From the NCBI GenBank assembly GCA_944320495.1, contig CALUHR010000002.1, positions 1 through 64,000 on the forward strand: a DNA stretch of 64,000 nt, written 5' to 3'. Under the pieces are notes generated by a model. The model did not search any database. It worked only from the letters and a program-made list of their open reading frames with translations, and was not told the DNA's origin. The translations under genes were made by a program, and so were the position numbers. Origin of the DNA: Candidatus Methanomethylophilaceae archaeon (GTDB lineage Archaea; Thermoplasmatota; Thermoplasmata; Methanomassiliicoccales; Methanomethylophilaceae). Of the stretch, positions 8,349 to 17,527 are shown piece by piece. Numbering within the stretch: position 1 is the first letter of the stretch; every line of letters begins with the position of its first letter.

Positions 8349-9302
8349 TCAGAACACCTCGTAAGTCCTCCAGATAACGTAGTCTTCAGGCACCTCTCCG
8401 ACATGAAGGTCCGCTCCGGACTCCGGCGACGACTCGCAGTACCAGAAGCGGAGGTTGTGAACCAGCACATGGGATCCGGTGGCGTGCTCGACGTTGACCC
8501 CGACGGCCATGTGGGATCCGACGAGCCTCTCGTCCTCGAAGATGTTCACGTAGTGGAGCACCGTGTCGTAGCCCATCGCCTCCAGGATCGACGACAGCAG
8601 TATCGCGTGATCCTCGCAGTCCCCCGTGAGCTCCCACAGAGTCTCGACGGGGTATCTGAAGTAGTCGGACTGCCCGGTGGACTCCTCGTCCGTGGACGTG
8701 GGGATGCCGCGGACCATGTCCAGCACGCACTCTACACGCTCGAGGTCCGTGAGCCCGGCGGTCGCCTCCATCACACCAGCGGCGATCTCGCGGATCGTCT
8801 CATCCTCGGGGGTGACGAAGAAAACGCAGTCCCCACCCAGCGTGCGATAGTCGCGTGCGACGTCATCGTCGCTGTACTCGTGATACGATGATCCGGATAT
8901 CTCGACATGGATGGACCCCGAGCTCGCATCCGTGTCCCAGCTCAGCATGAGATCCTCGGAGCCGGGGGAGAAGTGCGCCTCAAGATGGGAGTTCTTCGTG
9001 ACCTTGAACGTGTAGGACTCGTCCGTGGACACCAGGACGCCGTCATCGTACCATCCCTCGAAGATGCAGCCGTCATCGGCCTCCGCGGTGACGGTGACCG
9101 TCTCGCCGTCGCGATAGTATCCTCCGCCGTCAACATGACCCATCCCGTCGATGCCGATGGTCACCTCGCTCATGAACGAGGAAGCGATCAGTACGACCAT
9201 TACGGAGAACATGGCGAGCGCACACGGAATCGTTATGCGACGCGTACGGCGGGGCCTCGATGCCTCGTCCCTGCGAGAACCCGGAGCCTTGCCGGGTCCC
9301 AA
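8349..9302 (-). CDS. Membrane-anchored transglutaminase-like protein with an InlB-type beta repeat
   Basis: 317 residues. A basic N-terminus (RRDEASRPRRTRR) precedes one membrane segment at about residues 24-42, so the rest is predicted outside the membrane. Residues 60-110 match the bacterial InlB/Flg_new beta repeat (GYYRDGETVTVTA then FEGWYDDG), found in cell-surface proteins of gut archaea and bacteria. The C-terminal domain is transglutaminase-like: GDCEDHA holds the catalytic Cys and GSHMAVGV the His. The enzyme class may be protease, peptide-cleaving or cross-linking, and sequence does not decide. A TATA-like element lies in the AT-rich bases upstream of 9420. It is divergent from pyrB. 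Confidence 0.75.
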   Translation of the reverse strand: MGPGKAPGSRRDEASRPRRTRRITIPCALAMFSVMVVLIASSFMSEVTIGIDGMGHVDGGGYYRDGETVTVTAEADDGCIFEGWYDDGVLVSTDESYTFKVTKNSHLEAHFSPGSEDLMLSWDTDASSGSIHVEISGSSYHEYSDDDVARDYRTLGGDCVFFVTPEDETIREIAAGVMEATAGLTDLERVECVLDMVRGIPTSTDEESTGQSDYFRYPVETLWELTGDCEDHAILLSSILEAMGYDTVLHYVNIFEDERLVGSHMAVGVNVEHATGSHVLVHNLRFWYCESSPESGADLHVGEVPEDYVIWRTYEVF

Positions 9303-9601
9303 GCCCGTGCTCCCCAGCCTACGGTCGGGAGCACCACGTGAGTCCGACCTCGTTGTAAGACCTTCTCGGGGACGGCGGCTCTCGGGAGACTGTGCGGATC
9401 ACCGGGGGTCTCCGCCCACCGTTGTTTTACTACCAAGGCCGGCTCTAATAAACATTGTGTGTGAACCATGCTCTAAGTACGTTATACAATCGAACATATA
9501 TCATGTCTAATTGAATGATGGGACATCCGTCGGTATGCACCGCGGACCCCTCTCCGTCCGAGCTCCGAACAATTAATACACCGACGGACAATCGCCCGGA
9601 C

Positions 9602-10534
9602 ATGGACCTGTACGACAAGGACGTTGTATCCATCAGGGACCTGACCAAGGCTCAGATCGAGGAGATACTGGACTTCTCCGAGACGATGATCCCCTACGCG
9701 CTCGGGGAGAAGCGCAGCCGCGCCCTGGACGGGAAGATCCTGGGCAACCTCTTTTTCGAGCCCTCCACCCGCACGAAGCTCTCCTTCGAGAGCGCGGCGC
9801 TCAGGCTCGGATGCGACGTCATCGACGTGTCCGAGATGTCCATGACCTCCATAGCCAAGGGAGAGACCCTGGCTGACACCATCAAGATGGTCGATGCCTA
9901 CTGCGACCTCATCGTCCTCAGGCACCCCTACGAGGGGGCCGCGAGACTGGCCGCCAAGTTCTCCGAGAACCCTGTCATCAACGCCGGGGACGGAGCCGGA
10001 TCCCACCCCACCCAGACGCTTCTGGACCTGTTCACCATGCGCGAGGCCAAAGGCTCCCTCGAGGGGCTGAACGTGGCCCTAGTCGGTGACCTGAAGTACG
10101 GCAGGACCGTCCACTCCCTCGCCGACGCACTGACGATGTTCGGGGCCAAGCTCACCCTCGTCGCGCCGGATTCCCTGCAGATGCCGGAGGACACCGTCTC
10201 CCATCTGAAGGAGAAGGGGTGCAACCCCGTCAAGACCGACCGCCTCGAGGACATCATCTCCGACGCGGACGTGCTCTACGTCACCAGGATCCAGAGGGAG
10301 AGGTTTCCGGACCCGGCCGAGTACAACAAGGTGGCCGGCACGTACAGGATAGACAACGCCATCCTCAGGGAGGCCAGGAGCGACATGATCGTCATGCACC
10401 CCCTGCCCAGGGTCGGGGAGATCGCCCCCGAGGTGGACTCCACCACCCACGCCCGCTACTTCAAGCAGGCGTTCAACGGGGTGCCGGTGAGGATGGCTCT
10501 GCTCTGCTCGATACTCGGAGGTGAGCTGGAATGA
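9602..10534 (+). CDS. pyrB: Aspartate carbamoyltransferase, catalytic subunit
   Basis: 310 residues. It condenses carbamoyl phosphate and aspartate in pyrimidine synthesis. The phosphate-binding STRTKLSFE motif is near residue 52, HPYEGAAR and GDGAGSHPTQ follow, and HPLPR is near residue 265. The ATG at 9602 gives the usual family length and lies about 25 bases after a TATA-like CAATTAATAC, so the mRNA is probably leaderless. An upstream in-frame ATG at 9515 would add an unrelated 29-residue tail. It overlaps pyrI by 4 bases. Confidence 0.96.
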   Translation: MDLYDKDVVSIRDLTKAQIEEILDFSETMIPYALGEKRSRALDGKILGNLFFEPSTRTKLSFESAALRLGCDVIDVSEMSMTSIAKGETLADTIKMVDAYCDLIVLRHPYEGAARLAAKFSENPVINAGDGAGSHPTQTLLDLFTMREAKGSLEGLNVALVGDLKYGRTVHSLADALTMFGAKLTLVAPDSLQMPEDTVSHLKEKGCNPVKTDRLEDIISDADVLYVTRIQRERFPDPAEYNKVAGTYRIDNAILREARSDMIVMHPLPRVGEIAPEVDSTTHARYFKQAFNGVPVRMALLCSILGGELE

Positions 10535-11007
10535 GCGAGACGCCGATCAAGGAGGTCAAGCTCCCGCCCATTAGGAACGGGACCGTCATCGACCACATCA
10601 CATGCGGACAGGCTCTCAACGTCATGAAGATCCTGAAGGTGAACTACAGCAACATCGACTCGTCCATCAGCATCGGCATGCACGTCGTGTCGACGAAGGG
10701 CGACCGCTGGAAGGACATCATCAAGATCGAGGACAGGGAGCTCGATGCCAAGACCGTCGACAAGATCGCACTCATCGCACCCGATGCAACGATCTCGATC
10801 ATCCGCGACTACTACGTGGCCGAGAAGTACCAGGTCTGCCTGGAGGACCACGTCGTGGGGCTGGCGAGGTGCAGCAACCCCAACTGCATCACCAACCGCG
10901 GCGAGCCCGTCGCGCCGGAGTTCACCGTCGTCGGCAGGCACCCCCCGCAGCTCAGATGCTGCTACTGCGACAGGCTCCTGACGAACATCCCCGACAACCT
11001 GCTGTGA
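10531..11007 (+). CDS. pyrI: Aspartate carbamoyltransferase, regulatory subunit
   Basis: 158 residues. It binds the nucleotide effectors CTP and ATP and assembles with PyrB. The N-terminal allosteric domain is followed by a zinc domain whose four cysteines are visible as CSNPNC and CCYC near residues 110-148. The start overlaps the pyrB stop (ATGA), so the two subunits are translationally coupled. Confidence 0.95.
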   Translation: MSETPIKEVKLPPIRNGTVIDHITCGQALNVMKILKVNYSNIDSSISIGMHVVSTKGDRWKDIIKIEDRELDAKTVDKIALIAPDATISIIRDYYVAEKYQVCLEDHVVGLARCSNPNCITNRGEPVAPEFTVVGRHPPQLRCCYCDRLLTNIPDNLL

Positions 11008-11012
11008 TCCAC

Positions 11013-11537
11013 ATGAGGATCATACTCGTGGCGGGAATGCCCGGTGCGGGCAAAGAGGAGCTCCTCACCGTAGCCCGCGGCATGGGGCTCCCGTTCCTGC
11101 GCATGGGCGATCTGGTCCGCGAGGCCTACGCAGCCTCCGGCAGGACCGACATCACCGCCGGCGGATTCGCCGACGAGGAGCGCAGGACCCACGGGAAGGA
11201 CGTCTGGGCCCGCAGGGCCGTGGAGCGCATGTCCGGCGACGTGTTCCTGGTGGACGGATGCAGGAGCATGGACGAGGTGCGCGCTTACCGCTCCCTCGGC
11301 GAGGACATCGTCATCCTCGGCATATCCGCCCCTCCGTCGGCCAGATACGAGAGGCTCGTGAGGCGCGGCAGGGAGGACGCCCCGCGCAGCATCGGGGAGT
11401 TCGATGCCCGCGACTCCCGCGAGATGGGGTGGGGCCTCGCCGAGGTCCTTGCCCTCGCGGACGTGATGATAGTCAACGACTCCGACCTGGAGACGTTCCG
11501 CATCGCCGCCGCGGAGAGGCTGGGGGCGATGATATGA
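11013..11537 (+). CDS. Nucleotide-kinase-like P-loop protein (UPF0200/CoaE-related)
   Basis: 174 residues. A Walker A-like GMPGAGKEE sits at residues 8-16, followed by an adenylate-kinase-like fold (FLRMGDLVREAY, FLVDGCRSMDEV, ISAPPSARYERL). It resembles the archaeal UPF0200 family related to dephospho-CoA and adenylate kinases. The usual Ser/Thr after the P-loop Lys is replaced by Glu, so classical kinase activity is uncertain. It follows pyrI by 5 bases and overlaps the next gene, so it belongs to the pyrBI operon. Confidence 0.75.
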   Translation: MRIILVAGMPGAGKEELLTVARGMGLPFLRMGDLVREAYAASGRTDITAGGFADEERRTHGKDVWARRAVERMSGDVFLVDGCRSMDEVRAYRSLGEDIVILGISAPPSARYERLVRRGREDAPRSIGEFDARDSREMGWGLAEVLALADVMIVNDSDLETFRIAAAERLGAMI

Positions 11538-11800
11538 GGTTCACCACCGCACGCCTATGCGGGGGCAAGGCCCTCATGGCCATATCCGCGGACGAGCTGG
11601 ACATCGACCCTGCGAAGGCCGCGGCCAAGTTCGAGGCCGAGGGATGCAAGATCACGCAGGTCGACGACATGATGGCCGTCTTCCAATGGAACGGGATGGA
11701 GGTCACCCTCTACCGCAACGGCAAGGTGATGTACTTCCCCCTCGAGGACAAGCCCCTCTGCATCAAATACGCGACCGAGATGCTCGAGTCGCTTCTCTGA
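11534..11800 (+). CDS. Small conserved-looking protein, function unknown
   Basis: 88 residues, overlapping the previous stop by 4 bases. No named domain is recognised. The pattern is two short strands, a helix (DPAKAAAKFEAEGCK), a three-strand sheet (MMAVFQWNGMEVTLYRNGKVMYFPL) and a C-terminal helix. That resembles half of a TBP-like or other alpha-beta fold. Its operon position after pyrBI and the kinase-like gene is the only functional hint. Confidence 0.65.
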   Translation: MRFTTARLCGGKALMAISADELDIDPAKAAAKFEAEGCKITQVDDMMAVFQWNGMEVTLYRNGKVMYFPLEDKPLCIKYATEMLESLL

Positions 11801-11851
11801 CGGGCCCCGGCCCGTACCAACCCTTTTTATCGGAGTCCCTTATCGACTCTC

Positions 11852-12595
11852 ATGGAAGAGGCCTATCTCGTGGCGGCCGCCGTGATCATCTCGGCGATAA
11901 TGTCGCTCGAGGCGTACAAGCTCGGTTGCCTGACTAGGGACGGCGCCGTCGCCTCGTTCCTCGTCGGCGCCTTCGTGGGCGTCTTCGCATCGATCAACGC
12001 GTTCTTCCTCCTGGCGGTCTTCACGATCGCGGGATTCTTCGCCACAATGAGGGACATCGGTCGCAAGAAGGCCGAGGGGCTGCAGGAGGGCAAATCAGGA
12101 GAACGCAACTGGAAGAATGTGGCGGGAGTCGGCATACCGCCCTGCCTGATAGTCGCCCTCGCAGCACTGGGCATCATCGACCAGACCATGTTCGCGATCA
12201 TGTTCGTATCCACCATAACCGTGGCCGGCGCAGACACCATCGCCAGCGAGATCGGTGTTCGCGACAACAGAGTGTACATGATCACCACCGGCAAGAGGGT
12301 CGAGCCGGGCGTCAACGGAGGCGTGTCGCCCCTAGGCACCGCCACGTCCACGGTGGCCTCCCTGCTCATCGCCATCCTCGGCTGGGGAGTCGTCACGGAG
12401 TCCCTCGGATGGATGCTGCTGATCCCGTTCGCGATGGGAGTCCTCGGCAACCTTCTGGACAGCGCGTTCGGGGCAGTCCTGGAAAATCCCGGATACATCT
12501 CAAAATACACCAACAACTGCTCGACAGCCCTAATCGGAGCGGTCATCGGCCTCGCCATTTACCTGATTCTGCGATATCATTATATACTAGTGTGA
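11852..12595 (+). CDS. DUF92 family integral membrane protein
   Basis: 247 residues with about six membrane segments and the DUF92 signature GADTIASEIGV..NRVYMITTGKRVEPGVNGGVS. The family includes the plant phytyl-phosphate kinase VTE6, so a role with isoprenoid alcohols or phosphates in archaeal lipids is possible but inferred. A TATA-like CCTTTTTATC about 30 bases upstream gives a short leader. Its last codons overlap the promoter of the 5S rRNA gene. Confidence 0.8.
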   Translation: MEEAYLVAAAVIISAIMSLEAYKLGCLTRDGAVASFLVGAFVGVFASINAFFLLAVFTIAGFFATMRDIGRKKAEGLQEGKSGERNWKNVAGVGIPPCLIVALAALGIIDQTMFAIMFVSTITVAGADTIASEIGVRDNRVYMITTGKRVEPGVNGGVSPLGTATSTVASLLIAILGWGVVTESLGWMLLIPFAMGVLGNLLDSAFGAVLENPGYISKYTNNCSTALIGAVIGLAIYLILRYHYILV

Positions 12596-12608
12596 TATCC
12601 ACAGTCTT

Positions 12609-12732
12609 GGTAAGACGGCCATAGCGGCGGGGTAACACCCGGTCCCATTCCGAACCCGGAAGTAAAGTCCGCCCGCGTATCTGCCTGTACTGTAGTGCGC
12701 AAGCCTACGGGAACTCAGACACGCTGTCTGCC
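12609..12732 (+). rRNA. rrf: 5S ribosomal RNA (stand-alone gene)
   Basis: The conserved 5S core CCCATTCCGAACCCGGAAGT is at about 12643-12663. Terminal bases pair: AGACGGC near the 5' end with GCTGTCT near the 3' end. A TATA box (TTATATACT) sits about 25 bases upstream of the start and a T5 run follows the end. No 16S or 23S sequence is nearby, so this 5S gene is unlinked from an rRNA operon. Ends are accurate to a few bases. Confidence 0.9.
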
Positions 12733-13210
12733 ACTTTTTCATATTCATCTTGTGGCCGAGAGGCTTCTTCGATTCCCGAGGAGATTCTTCGAGAATCCAG
12801 ACAGGCCCATGAGATAGTTCTCCGAGTTCATACAGCGCATGTGCGACACGCATACGCGCCCTCACCCCATGTGCAGGCCGTACAACTCCCTGAAACGGAT
12901 GCCACGGTCGAAACAACCCAGCGTGTTCTCGACATTCTTCGACAGCGCCAGACCAGCGAGCCCTCGACCTCCTCGGCGCCGTCGAAGGGCGTCTCGTCGA
13001 AAAACACACGGCATCCTACAACAATGTCTCCCTGTGCCTCAGGCCCCGCCCATTCTGATACAGTCGCCTATGTCGTCCGTGACGATGATGATAGGTGATC
13101 GCGGAACGGGATCCAAGTGATATAATCATGACAGCCTTACTGTACAGGTCGTTGCGGGAGGCCACCCAGAAGTCCAGGGAATCTAGGCGTAATCGCCTGC
13201 GACCCGCGGA
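12733..13210. other. Intergenic region after 5S rRNA, no confident gene
   Basis: 478 bases. On the minus strand a 50-codon frame (ATG near 13018, TGA near 12866) encodes a basic start and the segment SKNVENTLGCFDRGIRFRELYG. A neighbouring frame reads VFFDETPFDGAEEVEG. This could be the decayed end of a gene broken by a frameshift, but I cannot name the family. Base composition is like the surrounding DNA. Confidence 0.3.
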
Positions 13211-14548
13211 TCATCCGATTCCGCCGAGCAACGCCCCTGCCACCAAGGCCACAATGGCCAGTGCACAGTAGACGTACTTGCCGGTCGGGAAGAACCATCT
13301 GCCGATCGGTCTGTGGGCGCCCTCGTTGACGCTCTCCAGGACGTAGTCCCTTCCAGCGATCCAAAAGAACATGATCGCCGCTAGCAGGGCGCCCAACGGA
13401 CACACGTAGATCGAGACGGCATCCATCCACTGGGACACTATGGCCTGGATGCACAGACCGACGGCGCAGCCCAGGACGATGACGACGAGGGACGATGTGG
13501 CGCGGCTCCTGCGGAACCTCTCCTGGACGTAGGATATCGGCGCCTCGTACAGGTTGATCAGGGACGTCAGGCCGGCGAAGGTTACGCACAGGAAGAATAT
13601 CGCACCGATGATCTGACCGCCCGCCATCCCGTTGAAGACCTCAACCAGGTAGATGAACATCAGACCGGGGCCGGCGGTGTCCAGCTGACCTCCGGCGGCG
13701 GCCATGGCGGGTATGATGACCATCGCGGCCATCATGGCGCCGATGGTGTCGAACAGCGCCACGTATCTGGCACTGCTCGGTATCGATTCCTTCTTGGATA
13801 GGTACGACCCGTAGACGACGCTGCCGTTGCCCGCCACGGACAGGGAGAAGAACGCCTGTCCGAACGCGAAGACCCAGACGAGTGGGTTCAGAAGACCCTC
13901 CGGGTTGAGGGTGAAGATGTACTCGTAGCCGAGCTCGGAACCTGGCAGCGTGAAGATGTAGATGCCCAGGCCGATGAACAGGGCGTAGAGGATCGGGAGC
14001 ATGAACTTGTTCGCGCGCTCGATCCCTCCAGCCACGCCGAGTGACATGATCACGAGTGTGACGACCGCCGTCAGTATGACCCAGATGTTCGCGCCCCACG
14101 CACTGGCGGTGGAGTCGAACATGCCGACGATGGGGCCGAGCTCCTCGCCAAGCCCCACGAGGTCCCCCGAGAACGCCATGTATGTGTACTTCAGGACCCA
14201 GGCCATCACACAGGTGTAACCGATGGCCATGGCCAGGGACCCCAGGACTGGGATGATCCCTACGATCTCACCGATCCTCCTCTTCCCTATCCCCACCTCG
14301 GTGCACTTCCCGAATGCCCCCACCGGCCCGGAACGGGCCGAACGTCCGAGGGCGAACTCGGAGATCACGCCGGTGCTGGCTATGAGCACGACGAAGATGA
14401 AGTATGGGATCAGGAAGGTCAGTCCGCCCCATATGCAGACCATGATGGGGAAACGCCAGATGTTCCCCATACCCACGGCGGACCCGATGCAGGACATGAT
14501 GAAGCCGCGCTTGGATGTGAATTCCTCGCGCTCGACCTCTTCCACCAT
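13211..14548 (-). CDS. Sodium-dependent transporter of the NSS (SNF) family
   Basis: About 445 residues with 11-12 membrane segments. The hallmark GSAVGMGNIWRFP of helix 1 is near residue 20, in the sodium- and substrate-binding site. The family imports amino acids or related compounds with sodium; the substrate here is unknown. The ATG at 14548 was chosen over 14578 and 14731 because the basic/acidic MVEEVEREEFTSKRGF start is typical. TATA-like elements at about 14598 and 14572 both place transcription near this codon. It is not in an operon. Confidence 0.88.
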   Translation of the reverse strand: MVEEVEREEFTSKRGFIMSCIGSAVGMGNIWRFPIMVCIWGGLTFLIPYFIFVVLIASTGVISEFALGRSARSGPVGAFGKCTEVGIGKRRIGEIVGIIPVLGSLAMAIGYTCVMAWVLKYTYMAFSGDLVGLGEELGPIVGMFDSTASAWGANIWVILTAVVTLVIMSLGVAGGIERANKFMLPILYALFIGLGIYIFTLPGSELGYEYIFTLNPEGLLNPLVWVFAFGQAFFSLSVAGNGSVVYGSYLSKKESIPSSARYVALFDTIGAMMAAMVIIPAMAAAGGQLDTAGPGLMFIYLVEVFNGMAGGQIIGAIFFLCVTFAGLTSLINLYEAPISYVQERFRRSRATSSLVVIVLGCAVGLCIQAIVSQWMDAVSIYVCPLGALLAAIMFFWIAGRDYVLESVNEGAHRPIGRWFFPTGKYVYCALAIVALVAGALLGGIG

Positions 14549-14743
14549 TTTATACAATCCTGCCTGTATATGGACCATTGGGGTTTGACAGATATAACCT
14601 TTCTTTCCAGGACGGCCCGATGTGGACGGATGCGTCCTGCAGAATCGTCGTGACAATGAGGGTTTTACCGTGACGGCAGGAAGGTGCCTACCATCACGGC
14701 ATGGGACCGACTCCATGCGGGTACCTCGCACTTCGCCCGAGCC

Positions 14744-15316
14744 TCATTCGGTCGGCACATCGCCGATCTTCCTCGCAGGAGAGCCGGCAACGATGGTGTT
14801 CGGCGGGACGTCGTGGGTAACCACTGAGTTCGCGCCGACGATGGAGTTGTCGCCGATGGTCACGCCCGGCAGCACCGTTGAGGCGATGCCGATCCACACG
14901 TTTCTCCCGATGGTGATCGGAGCTCCATATGTGCAGTTGCGCTTGGACGGCTCCACAGGGTGGTTGATGGTGATCAGGTTCACCTTGGGGGCGATGAACG
15001 TGTTGTCGCCGATGGTGATGCCGCAGCGGTCGAAGAAGGTGCAGCAATGCTGAATCAGCACGTTCTTGCCGACCCTCAGGTTCCTCCCGAAGTCCATGTA
15101 GAACGGAGGGAACAGGGTCAGGGTCTCATCGACCTCGGTCCCGGTGACCTCCGCGAACACCTGCCTGACCTCGTCGGCGCTCATCACCGACGAGTTCATC
15201 CTCTGGAGTTTGGCCATCGTGTCGCGGATGACGTCGTATATCAGATGGAAGTCGGGGTCGTCCATGGAGGCCACCTCCCCGGACCTGTCGCGCTCGAAGA
15301 TATCCTTCTCTGTCAT
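14744..15316 (-). CDS. Sugar O-acetyltransferase (maltose/galactoside acetyltransferase type)
   Basis: 190 residues. An N-terminal helical cap is followed by left-handed beta-helix hexapeptide repeats (VGKNVLIQ, IGDNTFIAP, IGRNVWIG, LPGVTIGDNSIVGANSVV) and the terminal GSPARKIG. The acetyl-CoA-site TINHP with the catalytic His is present. It acetylates a sugar hydroxyl; the acceptor is unknown. A TATA-like TTTTTTAATTGG ends about 20 bases upstream of ATG 15316, suggesting a leaderless transcript. The alternative start is at 15337. Confidence 0.85.
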   Translation of the reverse strand: MTEKDIFERDRSGEVASMDDPDFHLIYDVIRDTMAKLQRMNSSVMSADEVRQVFAEVTGTEVDETLTLFPPFYMDFGRNLRVGKNVLIQHCCTFFDRCGITIGDNTFIAPKVNLITINHPVEPSKRNCTYGAPITIGRNVWIGIASTVLPGVTIGDNSIVGANSVVTHDVPPNTIVAGSPARKIGDVPTE

Positions 15317-15386
15317 GCGGATGACAAGGGCGTCCAATTAAAAAACATATAGTCACCAAAATATGGTTCAGGTAACGATATGTTAT

Positions 15387-15404
15387 CGGGGCCCGAAGGC
15401 CCCG
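15387..15404 (-). terminator. Hairpin after porB
   Basis: CGGGGCC-CGAA-GGCCCCG forms a 7-bp stem with a CGAA loop, 13 bases past the porB stop. It has the same design as other GGCC-tetraloop hairpins in this window. Confidence 0.6.
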
Positions 15405-15417
15405 TGAATTGGTTTTA

Positions 15418-16365
15418 TCAGAGCTCGGTGAGCTTGATGAGCCTCTCCCAGCGCCTGTCGACCTCCGCCTGGTAGGCCTCGACGATGGGCTCGGCCCTCT
15501 CGGTCATGAGGTGCTTGAATCTGCCCTGGGCAGCGAACCAGTCGGTGATCGGCTTCTTCTCCGCCTTACCGGCGGCGATCCTGGCGCTCTCGGCGGTGAG
15601 GGCATACTTGCCGTCGACGACCTCGAACAGGGGCCAGACGCAGGTCTCGACCGCGAGCTTCGCGATCTCGATGGTGCGGTCGGAGGGGAACCTCCATCCC
15701 CTGGGGCACGGGGAGATGGCGTTGATGAACGCCGGCCCGTTGGCCTCGAATCCCTTGGACGCCTTGGTCACGGTGTCCCTCCAGTTGTGGGGGGAGACCT
15801 GGGCGACGTAGGGGATGTTGTGGGCGACCATGATGGACGTCATGTCCTTGGAGTACTCCTTCTTTCCCATCTGGACCGATCCGGCCCAGGAGGTGGTGGT
15901 GGAGGCTCCGAGGGTGGTCGCGGAGGACCTCTGGATTCCCGTGTTCATGTACGCCTCGTTGTTCATGCAGACGTACATCATGCGGTGTCCCCTCTCCATG
16001 GCTCCGGACAGGGCCTGGAGTCCGATGTCGTAGGTCGCACCGTCTCCGGCGAAGTTGACGAAGCGGATCTCCTCGTCGATCTTGCCCTTCTTCTTCAGGG
16101 CGTTGTAGGCGGTCTCGAGACCGGCGCAGGTGGCCGCTCCGTTCCCGAACGCGGTGTGGATGTACGGGACGTTCCACGAGGTGTACGGGAACACGGTGGT
16201 GGAGACCTCCATGCAGCCGGTGGACAGGGACACGGCCACCTCGTCGGAGGTGCCCATGAGGATCTGCTTCGCGATGATCGACTCCGCGCATCCGGCGCAG
16301 AGCCTGTGGCCGCTGGCCAGCCTGACCGGCAGCTTGTTGAGCTCCTTGAGAGACAGAGAGGTCAT
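15418..16365 (-). CDS. porB: Pyruvate:ferredoxin oxidoreductase, beta subunit
   Basis: 315 residues. This is the thiamine-pyrophosphate-binding subunit of the enzyme that interconverts acetyl-CoA plus CO2 and pyruvate. HRLCAGCAE near residue 20 gives two of the cluster cysteines, GDGATYDIG near 107 is the TPP/magnesium motif, and NNEAYMNTG follows. The start overlaps the porA stop by 4 bases. Last gene of porG-porD-porA-porB. Confidence 0.93.
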   Translation of the reverse strand: MTSLSLKELNKLPVRLASGHRLCAGCAESIIAKQILMGTSDEVAVSLSTGCMEVSTTVFPYTSWNVPYIHTAFGNGAATCAGLETAYNALKKKGKIDEEIRFVNFAGDGATYDIGLQALSGAMERGHRMMYVCMNNEAYMNTGIQRSSATTLGASTTTSWAGSVQMGKKEYSKDMTSIMVAHNIPYVAQVSPHNWRDTVTKASKGFEANGPAFINAISPCPRGWRFPSDRTIEIAKLAVETCVWPLFEVVDGKYALTAESARIAAGKAEKKPITDWFAAQGRFKHLMTERAEPIVEAYQAEVDRRWERLIKLTEL

Positions 16366-17525
16366 ATCTTCACCCCCAGGTAGGTGATGCGCTTGGCATC
16401 TCCGGAGGCGACGGCCTCCATCATCTTCTTGAATCCGGCGACGGTGGCGTCGGCGCCTCCGAGACCGTAGATCACGTTGTACATCTTCGGCACATCGCCG
16501 TTGAGAGTGGCGGCGGTGACGACCTCGGGGAACATGGGGCCGTACGCTCCGATGCTCAGGTGCTTGTCGAACACGGCGACGGCCTTCTTGCCCGCCAGGA
16601 TCTTGGCGAGGGCCTCCTCCGGCCAGGGCCTGTAGACATGGGGCATGCAGCATCCGACCTTGATGCCCTCGTCCCTCAGCTGGTCGACGGTCTCCTTCAT
16701 GGTACCGTAGGAGGATCCGAGGATGACGGCCACGTAGTCGGCGTCCTCGCACCTGTACTGGTCGACGAGATGGTACTCCCTTCCAGTCAGCTTGGCGAAC
16801 TCGGCGAAGACCTCCTCAGCGACCTCCAGGGCCTTGTCCATCGCGAGGACGGACTGGACCTTGTGCGGGTAGTAGAAGTCGGGTCCGTCCATGTTGCCGT
16901 GGGACACTGGGTGCTTGGTGTCGAGCAGGGGGTACAGGGGCTTGTACTCGCCGACGAACGCCTTGACGTCGTTGGTGTCGATCATGGTCATCCTCTCGAT
17001 GGCGTGGGTGAGGATGAATCCGTCCAGGTTGACCATGCAGGGCAGCTGGACGTCGTGGTGCTCCGCGATGCGGGGCGCGATGATCGAGTTGTCGTACGCC
17101 TCCTGGACGTTCTCGGAGAACAGCTGGAGCCAGCCGGTGTCGCGTCCGGACATGGCGTCCCCGTGGTCGTTGTTGATGTTGATGGGTCCGCTGACCGCCC
17201 TGTTGGCGACGGCCATGATGAGCGGGGTGCGCATGGCGGCCGTGATGGGGAGCATCTCCCACATGTAGGCGAGCCCCTGAGAGGCGGTGGCGGTGAATGT
17301 CCTGGCTCCGGCGGAGCACGAGGACGTGCACAGGGTCAGCGCGGAGTGCTCGGACTCGACGCAGACGAACTCTGTGGAGACCTCCCCGTTTGCCACGTAC
17401 TCGGCGAACTTCTCGACGATGATGGTCTGGGGGGTGATCGGGTACGCTGCGCACACATCGGGGTCGATCTGCTTCCACGCGAGGGCGACCGCGTTGTCTC
17501 CGTTGATGGCTATGTCGTGGCTCAT
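16362..17525 (-). CDS. porA: Pyruvate:ferredoxin oxidoreductase, alpha subunit
   Basis: 387 residues. It carries the pyrimidine-binding and transketolase-C-like parts of the enzyme: AYPITPQT near residue 28, ESEHSAL near 55, and TATASQGLAYMWEM near 78. The ATG at 17525 directly follows the porD stop and gives the normal family start (MSHDIAINGDNAVALA). The subunit order GDAB is the archaeal pyruvate enzyme order rather than a 2-ketoisovalerate or indolepyruvate enzyme. That supports pyruvate as substrate but does not prove it. Confidence 0.93.
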   Translation of the reverse strand: MSHDIAINGDNAVALAWKQIDPDVCAAYPITPQTIIVEKFAEYVANGEVSTEFVCVESEHSALTLCTSSCSAGARTFTATASQGLAYMWEMLPITAAMRTPLIMAVANRAVSGPININNDHGDAMSGRDTGWLQLFSENVQEAYDNSIIAPRIAEHHDVQLPCMVNLDGFILTHAIERMTMIDTNDVKAFVGEYKPLYPLLDTKHPVSHGNMDGPDFYYPHKVQSVLAMDKALEVAEEVFAEFAKLTGREYHLVDQYRCEDADYVAVILGSSYGTMKETVDQLRDEGIKVGCCMPHVYRPWPEEALAKILAGKKAVAVFDKHLSIGAYGPMFPEVVTAATLNGDVPKMYNVIYGLGGADATVAGFKKMMEAVASGDAKRITYLGVKI

Positions 17526-17527
17526 CC

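Noticed and set aside
12733..13210. A transposase remnant
   Set aside because: Short frames in two phases hint at decay, but no DDE or HTH motif, terminal repeat or target duplication is visible.
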